Source: Streptomyces scopuliridis RB72 (GTDB lineage Bacteria; Actinomycetota; Actinomycetes; Streptomycetales; Streptomycetaceae). Taken from it: a DNA stretch of 64,000 nt. Positions 6,932 through 16,272 of this stretch are shown piece after piece. The stretch is taken from the NCBI RefSeq assembly GCF_000718095.1, contig NZ_JOEI01000021.1, positions 1 through 64,000 of the forward strand. The letters are read 5' to 3'. Numbering within the stretch: position 1 is the first letter of the stretch; every line of letters begins with the position of its first letter. The position numbers and the translations under genes were made by a program. The notes below the pieces were generated by a model. The model made no database searches. It saw nothing but the letters and a program-made list of their open reading frames with translations, and was not told where the DNA came from.

Positions 6932-8503
6932 GTGAAAGGTTCGACGTACCGCCGCTGCTACTGCCGCGGCGAGGACGGTAGATCGCTGAGCGGGGACTGC
7001 CCGCAACTGTCCAGCCGTAGGCACGGGGTGTACGCCGTGCGCCAGAAGCTGCCCGCGCGAGCGGACGGCGGCCGGCGCAGCTTCAGCCGGTCCGGGTACG
7101 AGTCGGCGAAGAAGGCCCAGGAGTGCCTGGACAAGGTTCGGGCACTGCTCGCCCTGCCAGACGGAAACGACGCGGACGGCCAGGTCCGCATCGGCGATCT
7201 GCTGGAGAGCATTAGCAAGGACAAGAAAGCGCCGCTGCCCGACCTCGAACAGACACGTCGTCGGTTCCGTGCCGGGCAGGCGCTCGTCAGTCAGCTGACG
7301 GTCGGGGCCTGGCTGGACGAGTAGCACGCGGCGAAGAAGAAGCGCAAGACCACTCTGCGCGGATACGGCTCTCATATCGACGTCCACCTGAAGCTGGGCA
7401 TCGGACATCTGCTCCTGGACCGGCTGAACGTTGGCCACCTGGTGGAGTTCTTCGACGCCATCGATGACGCGAACGAGACGATCGAGGCCGAGAACGCCCA
7501 GCGCCGTGAGCAGCAGCAGCGAGCGACCTGGGGGAAGCGGTCGCGGCCTCCGGCCTCCGAGACCGCCCGTCTGGCGGCCGAGCGCGCGAAGCTGGCGGAG
7601 CTGCCTCCGTACCGTCGCATTACGGGGCCGGCAACCCAGCAGCGCATCCGCGCGACCCTGCGCGCGGCGCTCAACGGCGCTATCTCCCAGCAGTTGCTGA
7701 CGTTCAATCCGGCATCGCATGTCGAGCTGGAGTCGGGCAAGCGCCCAAAGGCCGTCCTATGGTCGGCCGAGCACGTCGAACACTGGCGCGAGACCGGTGA
7801 GGCTCCGTCAGCGGTCATGGTGTGGACACCGGAACAGGTCGGTACGTTCCTGGACCACGCCGAAGGCGACCGCCTGTACGCGCTGTTCCATCTGATCGCC
7901 TTCCGGGGGCTTCGCCGCGGCGAGGCGGTCGGGCAGGCGTGGGCGGACGTCAACCTCGGGGCCGAGACGCTCCGGGTGTCCAAGACGATCGTTCAGGACG
8001 GGTGGACGCCGGTCGAGAGTAAGCCGAAGACGGAGGACAGTGAGGCCCTCATGGCGCTCGGACCGGGGACGACACAGGTCCTGCTGGAGCACCGTGTACG
8101 GCAGCTGGACGAGCGTCGAGAGCGGCTCGGGAAGAGGCTTCCCTGGCACGAGACGGGCAAAGTGTTCGTACAGGAGGACGGGGCTTGGCTGCACCCTCAG
8201 AAGGTGTCAGACGTCTTCCGGCGGCTCGTCCGCGAAGCGGACCTTCCGCCGATCAGCCTCCGGGATCTGCGCCATGTGGCTGCAACCTTGATCCATGCGG
8301 GTGGAGGTGACCTCCACGCGATCAAGGAAACGCTGCGACACGGAACTATTCAGCTAGCGTCTGACACGTACACCAGTCTTCTGCCCCAGGTCGACAAGGA
8401 GGTAGCGAGGAATGCCGAAGCTGTGGTTCCCCGCGCCCGCCATGCACGGCCGTCCGGCACGCCCGCTCACGCACCGCTCACGCAAGACCCTGTAAACCAC
8501 TGA
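6932..8503 (+). pseudogene. int: Tyrosine recombinase (phage/element integrase) interrupted by an amber codon
   Basis: One continuous frame runs from a GTG at 6932 (AGGAGG five bases upstream) to 8503, broken only by TAG at 7322-7324, after WLDE and before HAAKKKRKTTLRGYGSHI. The C-terminal half keeps the catalytic pattern: ALFHLIAFRGLRRGEAVGQAW (first Arg), ISLRDLRHVAATLI (R-L/H-x-x-R/H box) and HGTIQLASDTYTSLLP (Tyr nucleophile). The N-terminal part carries a zinc-ribbon-like opening (YRRCYCRGEDG) and the SAM-like DNA-binding region straddles the stop. Family length is about 400-520 residues, so nothing else is missing. A single base change would restore it. The enzyme would integrate the element at the adjacent tRNA gene; as it stands, only an N-terminal fragment is made unless the stop is read through. 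Confidence 0.85.
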
Positions 8504-8537
8504 GCGCCCCATGTGGTCTAGGCCACGTGGGGCGCTC
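8502..8537 (+). terminator. Strong hairpin terminator after the integrase gene
   Basis: GAGCGCCCCATGTGG pairs with CCACGTGGGGCGCTC around the loop TCTAGG, with one G-T mismatch. It begins inside the stop codon of the integrase frame and ends 40 bases before the 3' end of the convergent tRNA gene. Confidence 0.8.
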
Positions 8538-8577
8538 GGATGCCAGGTGGGAACGATTCATCAAACGTGTGTTCCCG

Positions 8578-8620
8578 TGGGGCGGGTGGGACTCGAACCC
8601 ACGGCCGACGGATTATGAGT
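8578..8620. other. Predicted attachment site in the tRNA 3' half
   Basis: Actinobacterial integrative elements with tyrosine integrases usually recombine in the 3' half of a tRNA gene, with int directly beside it; the geometry here matches. The partner repeat of the tRNA 3' end is not seen between 1 and 8500 and would lie beyond the left edge if the element is still bounded. Inferred from layout, not from a detected repeat. Confidence 0.35.
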
Positions 8621-8651
8621 CCGCTGCTCTAACCGGCTGAGCTACCGCCCC
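8578..8651 (-). tRNA. tRNA with CAU anticodon (Met elongator or Ile2)
   Basis: A full 74-nt cloverleaf reads 5' to 3' on the minus strand: acceptor GGGGCGG pairing with CCGCCCC, D-arm AGCTCAGCCGGTTAGAGC, anticodon loop CTCATAA, T-arm GTGGGTTCGAGTCCCAC, discriminator A. The anticodon CAT fits elongator Met or the lysidine-modified Ile2 tRNA; sequence alone does not separate them. CCA is not encoded. The 3' half faces the integrase gene 75 bases away, which makes this the likely integration target. Confidence 0.92.
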
Positions 8652-8857
8652 TAACGGCGCGTCGCGCACATTTGTGCGCGCCGTCTGCCGCAGCATAGCC
8701 GCTCATACGATCTCCTGCCTCGGATGGTCGGCATCCTCTGACCATGAGGACTTCGCCGTGCGCCGCCCGGTTCCAGGAACCGCGGAGTAGATCCGTAAGA
8801 GGTACCCAAAAGGGGCGGGAAGCCCGGTCGGCGGAGCATCCGGGAGTGACAACGGGC

Positions 8858-8892
8858 ACACGAAAAAGGACCCCGAAGGGTCCTCTTCGTGT
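8858..8892 (-). terminator. Terminator of the tRNA-Asn pair
   Basis: A two-part stem has outer arms ACACGAA/TTCGTGT and inner arms AGGACCC/GGGTCCT. It lies just downstream of the two tRNA-Asn genes on the minus strand. An A-rich run beside the inner stem becomes T-rich in the minus-strand transcript. Confidence 0.7.
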
Positions 8893-8897
8893 TACCG

Positions 8898-8970
8898 CTC
8901 CCCCGGCTGGACTCGAACCAGCAACCCTCCGGTTAACAGCCGAATGCTCTGCCAATTGAGCTACAGGGGA
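8898..8970 (-). tRNA. tRNA-Asn (GUU), copy 1
   Basis: A 73-nt cloverleaf with acceptor TCCCCTG/CGGGGGA (one G-T pair), D-arm AGCTCAATTGGCAGAGC, anticodon loop CTGTTAA (GTT, Asn), T-arm GCTGGTTCGAGTCCAGC and discriminator G. It differs from its neighbour mainly in the anticodon stem (TTCGG/CCGGA against GCCGG/CCGGC) and T-arm. CCA is not encoded. Confidence 0.95.
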
Positions 8971-8975
8971 TCGCG

Positions 8976-9048
8976 CTCCCCCGACTGGACTCGAACCAGT
9001 AACCTGCCGGTTAACAGCCGGCTGCTCTGCCAATTGAGCTACAGGGGA
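8976..9048 (-). tRNA. tRNA-Asn (GUU), copy 2
   Basis: Same fold and anticodon as copy 1, five bases away, so the two are almost certainly co-transcribed from upstream of 9048 on the minus strand. The acceptor and D-arm are identical; the anticodon stem is GCCGG/CCGGC and the T-arm is ACTGG/CCAGT. The tandem arrangement suggests a local duplication. Confidence 0.95.
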
Positions 9049-9268
9049 TTGCTGCGTCTGCACCGAACGTACCTACCCCGGTCCTCCCGGGCGGCGCACG
9101 TTCGCTGCGACACATACATTAGCGCAAGCAGGGGGGTGCTTTGCCAATCGGTATCCACCCGGGGCACGCCAGGTGATCCCGGGCCCCGACGGGGTAGGCG
9201 GAGAGCACAGACCTACGGTCCGACGCTGACGCTGGGGACTCCGACGCCAAGAGGGAAGGGTGGCAGCC

Positions 9269-9568
9269 ATGCGGTACCGCCTCACATTCATCGCGGGACT
9301 GGCTTGCGGATATGTCCTGGGGACCCGCGCCGGCCGTGAGCGTTACGAGCAGCTCAAGAAATCGGCCCGCCAGGTGTCGCAGAATCCGGCGGTGCGCAAC
9401 GCGGCCGAGTCCGCCGCGCAGACCGGCCGGGAGGTCGCGGGCAAGGCGTACCACTCGGTGAACGGCTTGGTCGGCGACAAGCTGCCCGATTCCGTCGCCC
9501 AGCGTGTGCGCTCCCTGCGCGAGCGGAGTCAGAACGGCCAGGACGACTGGGGTACGAGCAATACCTGA
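9269..9568 (+). CDS. YtxH-like membrane-anchored protein
   Basis: A 99-residue protein with one N-terminal hydrophobic segment ending in a glycine motif (LTFIAGLACGYVLGTRAGRERYE), followed by a charged amphipathic helix with repeated Ala spacing (SARQVSQNPAVRNAAESAAQ). This is the YtxH/YoxC-like plan often seen in Gram-positive stress proteins; the molecular role is unknown. The ATG at 9269 has AAGGG nine bases upstream. A GTG three codons earlier is possible but overlaps that site. It stands alone before the sugar kinase, 69 bases away. Confidence 0.8.
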   Translation: MRYRLTFIAGLACGYVLGTRAGRERYEQLKKSARQVSQNPAVRNAAESAAQTGREVAGKAYHSVNGLVGDKLPDSVAQRVRSLRERSQNGQDDWGTSNT

Positions 9569-9637
9569 CCCGGATCAGCACACCCGGGGCGTCCCGGCAG
9601 CGCGCCTTGTGCCGCGCGTGCGGCAGAATCGGGTGTC

Positions 9638-11083
9638 ATGGGAATAGTCGCCGGGTTGGACAGTTCGTCCGGGTTCACACGCGTCGTCGTCTGCGACGCG
9701 GACACAGGTGCCGTGCTGCGGCAGGGGTACGCGGCCCATCCGGTCGAGCCCAAAGCCACCGAGGTCGATCCGCAGGCCTGGCTGCTCTCCCTCGGCGAGG
9801 CCGCGTCCGGCGGGCTGCTGGAGGGCGTGCAGGCCATCGGGGTGGCGGCGCAGCAGCACGGCATGGTGGCGCTGGACCGGCAGGGCAACCCCGTACGGCC
9901 CGCGCTGGTCGGCAACGACAAGCGCGCGCAGGTCGCCGCCGCCGATCTGGTCGACGCGCTGGGCGGGCGGCACGCCTGGGCCGAGGCCGTCGGGTCCGTA
10001 CCGCAGTCGAGTCAGCTCGTGGCGAAGCTGCGCTGGCTGGCGCGGACCGAGCCCGAGGCGGCGCAGCGCACCGCGCTGGTGCTCCAGCCGCACGACTGGC
10101 TGGTCTGGCAGCTGCTGGGGCGCCCGGCGCGCAGGACGACCGACCGGGGCGGGGCCTCCGGGACCGGCTACTGGTCCGCGCGTACGGGGGCGTACCGGCC
10201 GGATCTGGTGGAGCTGGCGCTCGGGCACCAGGCCGCGCTGCCCGAGGTGCTCGGCCCCGCGGACGCCGCCGGGACCACCCCCGAGGGGCTGCTGATCTCG
10301 GCGGGGACCGGCGAGACGATGGCCGCCGCGTTCGGGCTCGGCGTCGCGGTCGGGGACGCCGTGGTGTCGCTGGGGGCGTCGGGGTCGGTGATGGCAGTCC
10401 ATCACGAGGCGGCGGCCGACCCGTCCGGAATGATCACTTCCTTCGCGGACGCCACCGGGATGCATCTGCCCGTCGTGCACACGCTGAACGCCGTCAGGGC
10501 GCTGCGCGGTACGGCGGAGCTGCTGGGCACGGCGGAGCTGGCCGAACTGTCCGAGCTCGCGCTGAAGTCCACGCCGGGCTCCTCGGGGCTGGTGTTCCTG
10601 CCGTATCTGGAGGGCGAGCGGACCCCGCAGCTGCCGCACACGGCGGGCACGCTGACCGGGCTGCGGCGCGAGTCGATGAAGCCGGAGCATCTGGCGCGGG
10701 CCGCGTTCGAGGGGATGCTCTGCTCGCTCGCCGACGCGATGGACGTGCTGCGCGGACGGGGCGTGGAGGTACGGCGGGTGTTCCTGCTGGGCGCCGCCGC
10801 CGAGCTGCCCGCCGTACAGGCCCTGGCTCCGGCGATCTTCGGGGCGCAGGTCGTCGTACCGCAGCCGGCCGACTACACGGCGATCGGCGCGGCGCGGCAG
10901 GCGGCCTGGGCGCTCGGGGTCTCGCGGGGGTCGCTCTCCCCGCACAACCCGCCGGCCTGGCAGGGCGCGGCGGCGCAGGTCTTCGAACCCGGTGAGGACG
11001 CGGCCGTGGGCACGGCGGTACGGCAGCAGTACACGGCGACGCGGGAGCAGATCCACCCCGGGGCGTTCGGGCACGGGGGCTGA
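9638..11083 (+). CDS. xylB: FGGY-family carbohydrate kinase (xylulokinase-like)
   Basis: An enzyme of the FGGY/ASKHA fold that phosphorylates a sugar with ATP. Visible landmarks are the N-terminal phosphate loop AGLDSSSGFTRVVV, the substrate region AQQHGMVALDRQGNPVRPALVGNDKRA (xylulokinases have QMHG here; QQHG suggests a related specificity), the second phosphate loop SLGASGSVMAVHHE, FLPYLEGERTP with the conserved Pro-Tyr-x-x-Gly-Glu-Arg block, and a C-terminal adenosine motif (FLLGAAAELPAVQALAPAIFG). In intact enzymes that block usually reads GGGAKS, so AAAE is unusual. The length of 481 residues is normal. It is probably monocistronic. The substrate could be xylulose or another pentulose; the symbol is tentative. 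Confidence 0.8.
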   Translation: MGIVAGLDSSSGFTRVVVCDADTGAVLRQGYAAHPVEPKATEVDPQAWLLSLGEAASGGLLEGVQAIGVAAQQHGMVALDRQGNPVRPALVGNDKRAQVAAADLVDALGGRHAWAEAVGSVPQSSQLVAKLRWLARTEPEAAQRTALVLQPHDWLVWQLLGRPARRTTDRGGASGTGYWSARTGAYRPDLVELALGHQAALPEVLGPADAAGTTPEGLLISAGTGETMAAAFGLGVAVGDAVVSLGASGSVMAVHHEAAADPSGMITSFADATGMHLPVVHTLNAVRALRGTAELLGTAELAELSELALKSTPGSSGLVFLPYLEGERTPQLPHTAGTLTGLRRESMKPEHLARAAFEGMLCSLADAMDVLRGRGVEVRRVFLLGAAAELPAVQALAPAIFGAQVVVPQPADYTAIGAARQAAWALGVSRGSLSPHNPPAWQGAAAQVFEPGEDAAVGTAVRQQYTATREQIHPGAFGHGG

Positions 11084-11277
11084 GCGGGACGGGCCGGTGG
11101 GACGGGCCGGTGGGGAGAGAGCCACGCGGGCGCCTTCATGGCGGGCGGGGCTTGCCCCCCGTTCTTGACCCGTCCTTGGACATAAACCCGTGGGGCTCCG
11201 CGGGGGCGGTACCGCAAGATGGGGGCTGATCCCCGTTCTCGCGACCTCCATCCCGAGCCGACCCCGAGAGACTGCGC

Positions 11278-13011
11278 GTGCTGCTACGACTTCTGCGAGC
11301 CCATCTCGCCCCGTACAAGAGACCAATAGCCCTGCTGGTGGCGCTCCAGCTGTTGCAGACGTGCGCCACCCTCTATCTGCCCACCCTCAACGCCGACATC
11401 ATCGACAACGGTGTCGTGAAGGGGGACTCGGGCTACATCCTGGAGTTCGGCGGCATCATGATCGCCGTCAGCGTCGTCCAGGTGATCTGCAACATCGGCG
11501 CCGTGTACTACGGCGCGCGGACCGCCTCCGCCCTCGGCCGGGATGTGCGGGCCGCCATCTTCGGGCGGGTGCAGAGCTTCTCCGCCCGTGAGGTGGGTCA
11601 CTTCGGCGCCCCCTCGCTGATCACCCGCACCACCAATGACGTCCAGCAGGTCCAGATGCTGGTCCTGATGTCGTTCACGCTGATGGTGTCCGCGCCCATC
11701 ATGTGTATCGGCGGCATCGTCCTGGCGCTCGGCCAGGACATCCCGCTGTCGTCGGTGCTGCTGGCGGTCGTGCCGCTCCTCGGGATCTCCGTGGGCCTCA
11801 TCGTCCGGAAGATGCGGCCGCTGTTCCGGACCATGCAGACCCGCCTGGACACGGTGAACCGGGTGCTGCGCGAGCAGATCACCGGCAACCGCGTGATCAG
11901 GGCCTTCGTACGGGACGACTACGAGAAGGAGCGCTTCAAGGGCGCCAACACCGAGCTGACCGATGTCGCGCTGTCGACCGGCCGGCTGATGGCGCTGATG
12001 TTCCCGACCGTGATGACGGTCGTGAATCTGTCGTCCGTCGCCGTCGTCTGGTTCGGCGCGCACCGGATCGACAGCGGCGGGATGGAGATCGGCGCGCTGA
12101 CCGCGTTCCTCGCGTATCTGATGCAGATCGTGATGGCGGTGATGATGGCCACCTTCATGTTCATGATGGTGCCGCGCGCCGAGGTGTGCGCCGAGCGCAT
12201 AGAGGAAGTGCTCGACACCAGTTCGAGCGTCGTACCGCCGGAGAACCCGGTGCGGGAGCTGCGCCGGCACGGGCATCTGGAGGTGCGGGACGCGGAGTTC
12301 CGTTTCCCCGGCGCCGAGGAGCCCGTCCTGCGCGAGGTGTCGCTGGTGGCGCGGCCCGGTGAGACGACCGCGGTCATCGGGTCGACGGGCAGCGGGAAGT
12401 CGACGCTGCTCGGGCTCGTACCGCGGCTGTTCGACGCGACCGGCGGGGAGGTGCTCGTCGACGGCCAGAATGTGCGCGAGCTGGATCCGGTGCTGCTGGC
12501 GAAGACCGTGAGTCTCGTACCGCAGAAGCCGTATCTGTTCTCCGGGACGGTGGCGACGAATCTGCGGTACGGCAATCCCGACGCCACCGACGAGGAGTTG
12601 TGGCACGCGCTGGGGGTCGCTCAGGCGAGGGAGTTCGTCGCCGCCCTGGAGGGCGGGCTGAACGCGCCGATCGCGCAGGGCGGTACGAATGTCTCCGGCG
12701 GGCAGCGGCAGCGGCTCGCGATCGCGCGGACGCTGGTGCAGCGGCCGGAGATCTATCTGTTCGACGACTCGTTCTCGGCGCTGGACTACGCGACGGACGC
12801 GGCGCTGCGCGGGGCGCTGGCGCGGGAGACCGCGGAGGCGACCGTCGTGATCGTCGCCCAGCGGGTCTCCACCATTCGTGACGCCGACCGCATAGTCGTG
12901 CTCGACGAGGGGCGGATCGTGGGGTCGGGCCGGCATCACGAGCTGATGGCGGAGAACGAGACATACCGGGAGATCGTGCTCTCCCAGCTGACCGAGGCGG
13001 AGGCTGCCTGA
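11278..13011 (+). CDS. ABC exporter half-transporter, degenerate-site subunit
   Basis: A 577-residue fused permease/ATPase: six membrane helices in roughly residues 15-300, then a nucleotide-binding domain with Walker A IGSTGSGKST, signature NVSGGQRQRLAIART and Walker B IYLFDDSFSALD. The residue after the Walker B Asp is Asp, not the catalytic Glu. Its partner at 13011 has the opposite defects, so the two form a heterodimer with one degenerate and one working ATP site, as in TM287/288 or TmrAB-type exporters. The start is GTG at 11278. The stop overlaps the partner's ATG by one base (TGATG), which implies translational coupling. The substrate (drug, lipid or peptide) cannot be read from sequence. 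Confidence 0.9.
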   Translation: MLLRLLRAHLAPYKRPIALLVALQLLQTCATLYLPTLNADIIDNGVVKGDSGYILEFGGIMIAVSVVQVICNIGAVYYGARTASALGRDVRAAIFGRVQSFSAREVGHFGAPSLITRTTNDVQQVQMLVLMSFTLMVSAPIMCIGGIVLALGQDIPLSSVLLAVVPLLGISVGLIVRKMRPLFRTMQTRLDTVNRVLREQITGNRVIRAFVRDDYEKERFKGANTELTDVALSTGRLMALMFPTVMTVVNLSSVAVVWFGAHRIDSGGMEIGALTAFLAYLMQIVMAVMMATFMFMMVPRAEVCAERIEEVLDTSSSVVPPENPVRELRRHGHLEVRDAEFRFPGAEEPVLREVSLVARPGETTAVIGSTGSGKSTLLGLVPRLFDATGGEVLVDGQNVRELDPVLLAKTVSLVPQKPYLFSGTVATNLRYGNPDATDEELWHALGVAQAREFVAALEGGLNAPIAQGGTNVSGGQRQRLAIARTLVQRPEIYLFDDSFSALDYATDAALRGALARETAEATVVIVAQRVSTIRDADRIVVLDEGRIVGSGRHHELMAENETYREIVLSQLTEAEAA

Positions 13012-14936
13012 TGAGCGGTCCAGGCGGACGCATGATGATGGCGGGCCCGACGCAGCGGTCCATGGACTTCAAGGGGTCGGGCAAGCGGCTGCTGAGGCTG
13101 CTGGCCGTGGAGCGGACCACCCTGTGGTGGATGCTCGCGGCCGGTGTGGTGAGCGTCGCGCTGTCGGTCGTGGGACCGAAGATCCTCGGCCGGGCGACGG
13201 ACCTCATCTTCGCGGGGGTCGTCGGCCGGCAGACCCCCGGCGGGGTCACCAAGGAGCAGACCATCGAGGGGCTGCGGGCCAAGGGCGACAACGGACTGGC
13301 CGATCTGCTCTCCGGAGTGGACTTCACCCCGGGCCAGGGCATCGACTTCGGCGCCGTGGGCGAGGTCCTGCTGATCGTGCTGGTGGTCTATGTCGCCGCC
13401 GGGCTGCTGATGCTGGTGTCGACGCGCCTCTCCATCCGGGTCATCAACCACACGGTGTACCGGATGCGCGAGGAGATCCAGGCGAAGCTGTCGCGGCTGC
13501 CGCTGTCGTACTTCGACCAGCAGCCACGCGGTGAGGTGCTCAGCCGGGCGACGAACGACATCGACAACATCTCGCAGACCATGCAGCAGACGATGGGGCA
13601 GCTGATCAACTCGCTGCTGACGATCATCGGTGTGCTGGTGATGATGTTCTGGATCTCGCCGCTGCTGGCGCTGGTCGCGCTGGTGACGGTCCCGCTGTCG
13701 GTGCTGGTGGCGGCGAAGGTCGGCAAGCGGTCGCAGCCGCAGTTCGTCCAGCAGTGGAAGGTCACCGGCACGCTGAACGCGCATATCGAGGAGATGTACA
13801 CCGGGCACGCCCTGGTGAAGGTCTTCGGGCGGCAGAACGAGTCGGCCGAGGCGTTCCGCGAGCAGAACGACCAGCTCTACGAGGCGGGTTTCAAGGCGCA
13901 GTTCAACAGCGGGATCATGCAGCCGCTGATGCTCTTCGTCTCCAATCTGAACTATGTGCTGGTCGCGGTCGTCGGCGGGCTGCGGGTTGCCTCGGGCACG
14001 CTGTCGATCGGTGATGTGCAGGCGTTCATCCAGTACTCGCGACAGTTCTCGATGCCGCTGACGCAGGTCGCGTCGATGGCCAACCTGGTCCAGTCGGGTG
14101 TCGCCTCCGCCGAGCGGATCTTCGAACTGCTGGACGCGGAGGAGCAGGAGGCCGACGCCCCGGCGGTGGAGCGGCTGCGCGAGCCGCAGGGCCGGGTCGC
14201 GCTGGAGCATGTGTCGTTCCGGTACGAGCCCGAGAAGCCGCTGATCGACGATCTGTCGCTCTCGGTGGACCCGGGACAGACGGTCGCGATCGTCGGGCCG
14301 ACCGGCGCCGGGAAGACCACGCTGGTCAATCTGCTGATGCGGTTCTACGAGGTCACGGGCGGCCGGATCACGCTGGACGGTACGGACGTGGCGCGGATGT
14401 CCCGTGCGGAACTGCGGTCCGGGATCGGCATGGTCCTCCAGGACACCTGGCTGTTCGGCGGCACGATCGCGGACAACATCGCGTACGGCGCGTCGCGCCA
14501 GGTCGGTCGCGAGGAGATCGAGGAGGCGGCGCGGGCGGCCCACGCCGACCGGTTCATCCGTACGCTCCCCGAGGGCTACGACACCGTGATCGACGACGAG
14601 GGGTCGGGGGTCAGCGCGGGCGAGAAGCAACTGATCACCATCGCACGGGCGTTCCTGTCCGATCCGGTGATCCTGGTGCTGGACGAGGCGACCAGTTCGG
14701 TGGACACCCGGACCGAGGTGCTGATCCAGAAGGCGATGGCGCGGCTGGCCCACGGCCGTACGAGCTTTGTGATCGCGCACCGGCTCTCCACGATCCGGGA
14801 CGCGGACGTGATCCTGGTGATGGAGAACGGCGCGATCGTCGAACAGGGCACGCACGACGAGCTGCTGGCGGCGGAGGGCGCGTACGCACGGCTGTACGCG
14901 GCCCAGTTCGCGCAGGCGGTCGCCGAAGTGGACTGA
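13011..14936 (+). CDS. ABC exporter half-transporter, catalytic-site subunit
   Basis: A 641-residue partner of the preceding gene. It has a long Met-rich N-terminus (MSGPGGRMMMAGP), six membrane helices with an extracellular insertion of about 50 residues between the first two (about residues 70-110), then Walker A VGPTGAGKTT, a non-canonical signature GVSAGEKQLITIARA in place of LSGGQ, and Walker B ILVLDEATSSVD with the catalytic Glu. In the dimer the weak signature would face the first subunit's weak Walker B, which fits an asymmetric exporter. A degraded copy of a close paralogue lies at 38800-39199. A large hairpin follows at 14977. Confidence 0.92.
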   Translation: MSGPGGRMMMAGPTQRSMDFKGSGKRLLRLLAVERTTLWWMLAAGVVSVALSVVGPKILGRATDLIFAGVVGRQTPGGVTKEQTIEGLRAKGDNGLADLLSGVDFTPGQGIDFGAVGEVLLIVLVVYVAAGLLMLVSTRLSIRVINHTVYRMREEIQAKLSRLPLSYFDQQPRGEVLSRATNDIDNISQTMQQTMGQLINSLLTIIGVLVMMFWISPLLALVALVTVPLSVLVAAKVGKRSQPQFVQQWKVTGTLNAHIEEMYTGHALVKVFGRQNESAEAFREQNDQLYEAGFKAQFNSGIMQPLMLFVSNLNYVLVAVVGGLRVASGTLSIGDVQAFIQYSRQFSMPLTQVASMANLVQSGVASAERIFELLDAEEQEADAPAVERLREPQGRVALEHVSFRYEPEKPLIDDLSLSVDPGQTVAIVGPTGAGKTTLVNLLMRFYEVTGGRITLDGTDVARMSRAELRSGIGMVLQDTWLFGGTIADNIAYGASRQVGREEIEEAARAAHADRFIRTLPEGYDTVIDDEGSGVSAGEKQLITIARAFLSDPVILVLDEATSSVDTRTEVLIQKAMARLAHGRTSFVIAHRLSTIRDADVILVMENGAIVEQGTHDELLAAEGAYARLYAAQFAQAVAEVD

Positions 14937-14976
14937 CCAGCGCGGCCGGTGGGTCCCGGTCAGGGGTCCTGATTCC

Positions 14977-15024
14977 GGGCGCCGCGTCCGTTTCCGCCTT
15001 CGGGTGGGTACGGGCGCGGCGCCC
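14977..15024. terminator. Hairpin between convergent ABC exporter and hrdA
   Basis: GGGCGCCGCG (14977-14986) is the exact reverse complement of CGCGGCGCCC (15015-15024), with GTTTC after the right arm. It sits 40 bases after the exporter stop and 25 bases from the hrdA stop on the other strand, so it can serve both convergent transcripts. Confidence 0.7.
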
Positions 15025-15048
15025 GTTTCAGGTCTCGGGGCTCCGAGC

Positions 15049-16272
15049 TCAGTCCAGGTAGCCGCGGAGCTGGTCGGCGTAGGCGTGGTCGCGGAGTTTG
15101 CCGAGCGTCTTGGACTCGATCTGGCGTATGCGTTCGCGGGTCACGCCGAAGATCCGGCCGATCTCCTCCAGAGTGCGGGGCCGGCCGTCGGCCAGTCCGT
15201 ACCGCAGCTGGACGACCTTGCGTTCACGCTCGCCGAGGGTGGAGAGCACGGCGTCCAGATGCTGACGCAGCAGCAGGAAGGCGGCCGATTCGACGGGGGA
15301 CGCGGCGTCGCCGTCCTCGATCAGATCGCCGAGCGCGACATCTTCCTCCTCCCCCACCGGGGCGTGCAGGGAGACCGGCTCCAGGGAGAGCCGGAGCACC
15401 TCCCTGACCCGGTCGGGGGCCAGCTCCAGCTGCGCGCCCACCTCTTCGGGGGTCGGCTCGTAGCCGCGCTCCTGGAGCAGTCTGCGCTGAACGCGTACGA
15501 CACGGTTGATCAGCTCGACCACATGGACCGGGACGCGGATGGTGCGGGCCTGGTCGGCAAGCGCCCGGGACATCGCCTGGCGGATCCACCAGGTCGCGTA
15601 TGTCGAGAACTTGTAGCCGCGGGCGTAGTCGAACTTCTCGACTGCCCTGATCAGGCCGAGGTTTCCCTCCTGGACGAGATCGAGCATGGTCAGTCCGCGG
15701 CCGACATAGCGCTTGGCCACGGAGACGACCAGCCGCAGATTGGCCTCGATGAGACGGCGTTTGGCCATCCGGCCCAGTACGACCAGCCGGTCGAGGTCCA
15801 GGGCCAGCTGGGAGTCCAGATCGGGGGTGGTGCTGAGCTTCTCCTCGGCGAAGAGGCCGGCTTCGACCCGGCGGGCCAGGTCCACTTCGTCGAGTGCGGT
15901 GAGCAGCGGTATCCGCCCGATCTCCCGCAGATACTGGCGGAAGAGATCGGAGGAGGGTCCGCCGGTGTCGGCACGGCTGCCCGGCCGGCCCGTGGGCTCG
16001 GGCACGAGGGGCACCTCCACGGGGTGCTCGGTGAGCGGCTCCCCGGCGGTCTCGGCCTCGGGAGGTCCTGTCTCCGCCTCCGCTTGCGGTACGGCCGTCT
16101 CGGGGTGGTGCGCGGCGCGGCTCTGCGCGGGGACGGCGGGCGCGAGACCGGGCGGGGGCGCGGCGGGCGGCGCGGCGGGGGACGCGGCGGATGGGGCGTG
16201 CGCGGGCGCTGGTGGGGGCGCTGGTGAGGGCGCGGCTAACTTCTCGGCGAGGGTCTGGGTCTGGGTCTGCAC
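15049..16272 (-). CDS. hrdA: RNA polymerase sigma-70 family factor, HrdA type
   Basis: A 407-residue group 2 sigma factor. The first 100 residues are a Pro/Ala-rich disordered leader. The core then runs in order: region 1.2 ([16 protein letters not shown]), 2.1-2.4 ([56 protein letters not shown]), region 3, and 4.2 ([20 protein letters not shown]). The GTG at 16272 has GGAGG nine bases upstream; a longer frame from 16470 is rejected because it lacks a ribosome site. Family knowledge: Streptomyces carry HrdA-D, HrdB being essential, and hrdA lies near dnaG and a pair of ABC exporter genes in S. coelicolor, which is the arrangement here. The exact paralogue is therefore assigned by context as much as sequence. 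Confidence 0.85.
   Translation of the reverse strand: MQTQTQTLAEKLAAPSPAPPPAPAHAPSAASPAAPPAAPPPGLAPAVPAQSRAAHHPETAVPQAEAETGPPEAETAGEPLTEHPVEVPLVPEPTGRPGSRADTGGPSSDLFRQYLREIGRIPLLTALDEVDLARRVEAGLFAEEKLSTTPDLDSQLALDLDRLVVLGRMAKRRLIEANLRLVVSVAKRYVGRGLTMLDLVQEGNLGLIRAVEKFDYARGYKFSTYATWWIRQAMSRALADQARTIRVPVHVVELINRVVRVQRRLLQERGYEPTPEEVGAQLELAPDRVREVLRLSLEPVSLHAPVGEEEDVALGDLIEDGDAASPVESAAFLLLRQHLDAVLSTLGERERKVVQLRYGLADGRPRTLEEIGRIFGVTRERIRQIESKTLGKLRDHAYADQLRGYLD

Noticed and set aside
7322..7324. Recoding (for example pyrrolysine) at the amber codon in the integrase
   Set aside because: No recoding element or suppressor tRNA seen, and the surrounding region is decayed; a nonsense mutation is simpler.
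8663..8680. Perfect palindrome CGCGCACA-TT-TGTGCGCG as a terminator
   Set aside because: It lies upstream of the CAU tRNA gene and after the tRNA-Asn terminator, with no gene directly ending there; could be an operator but nothing supports it.
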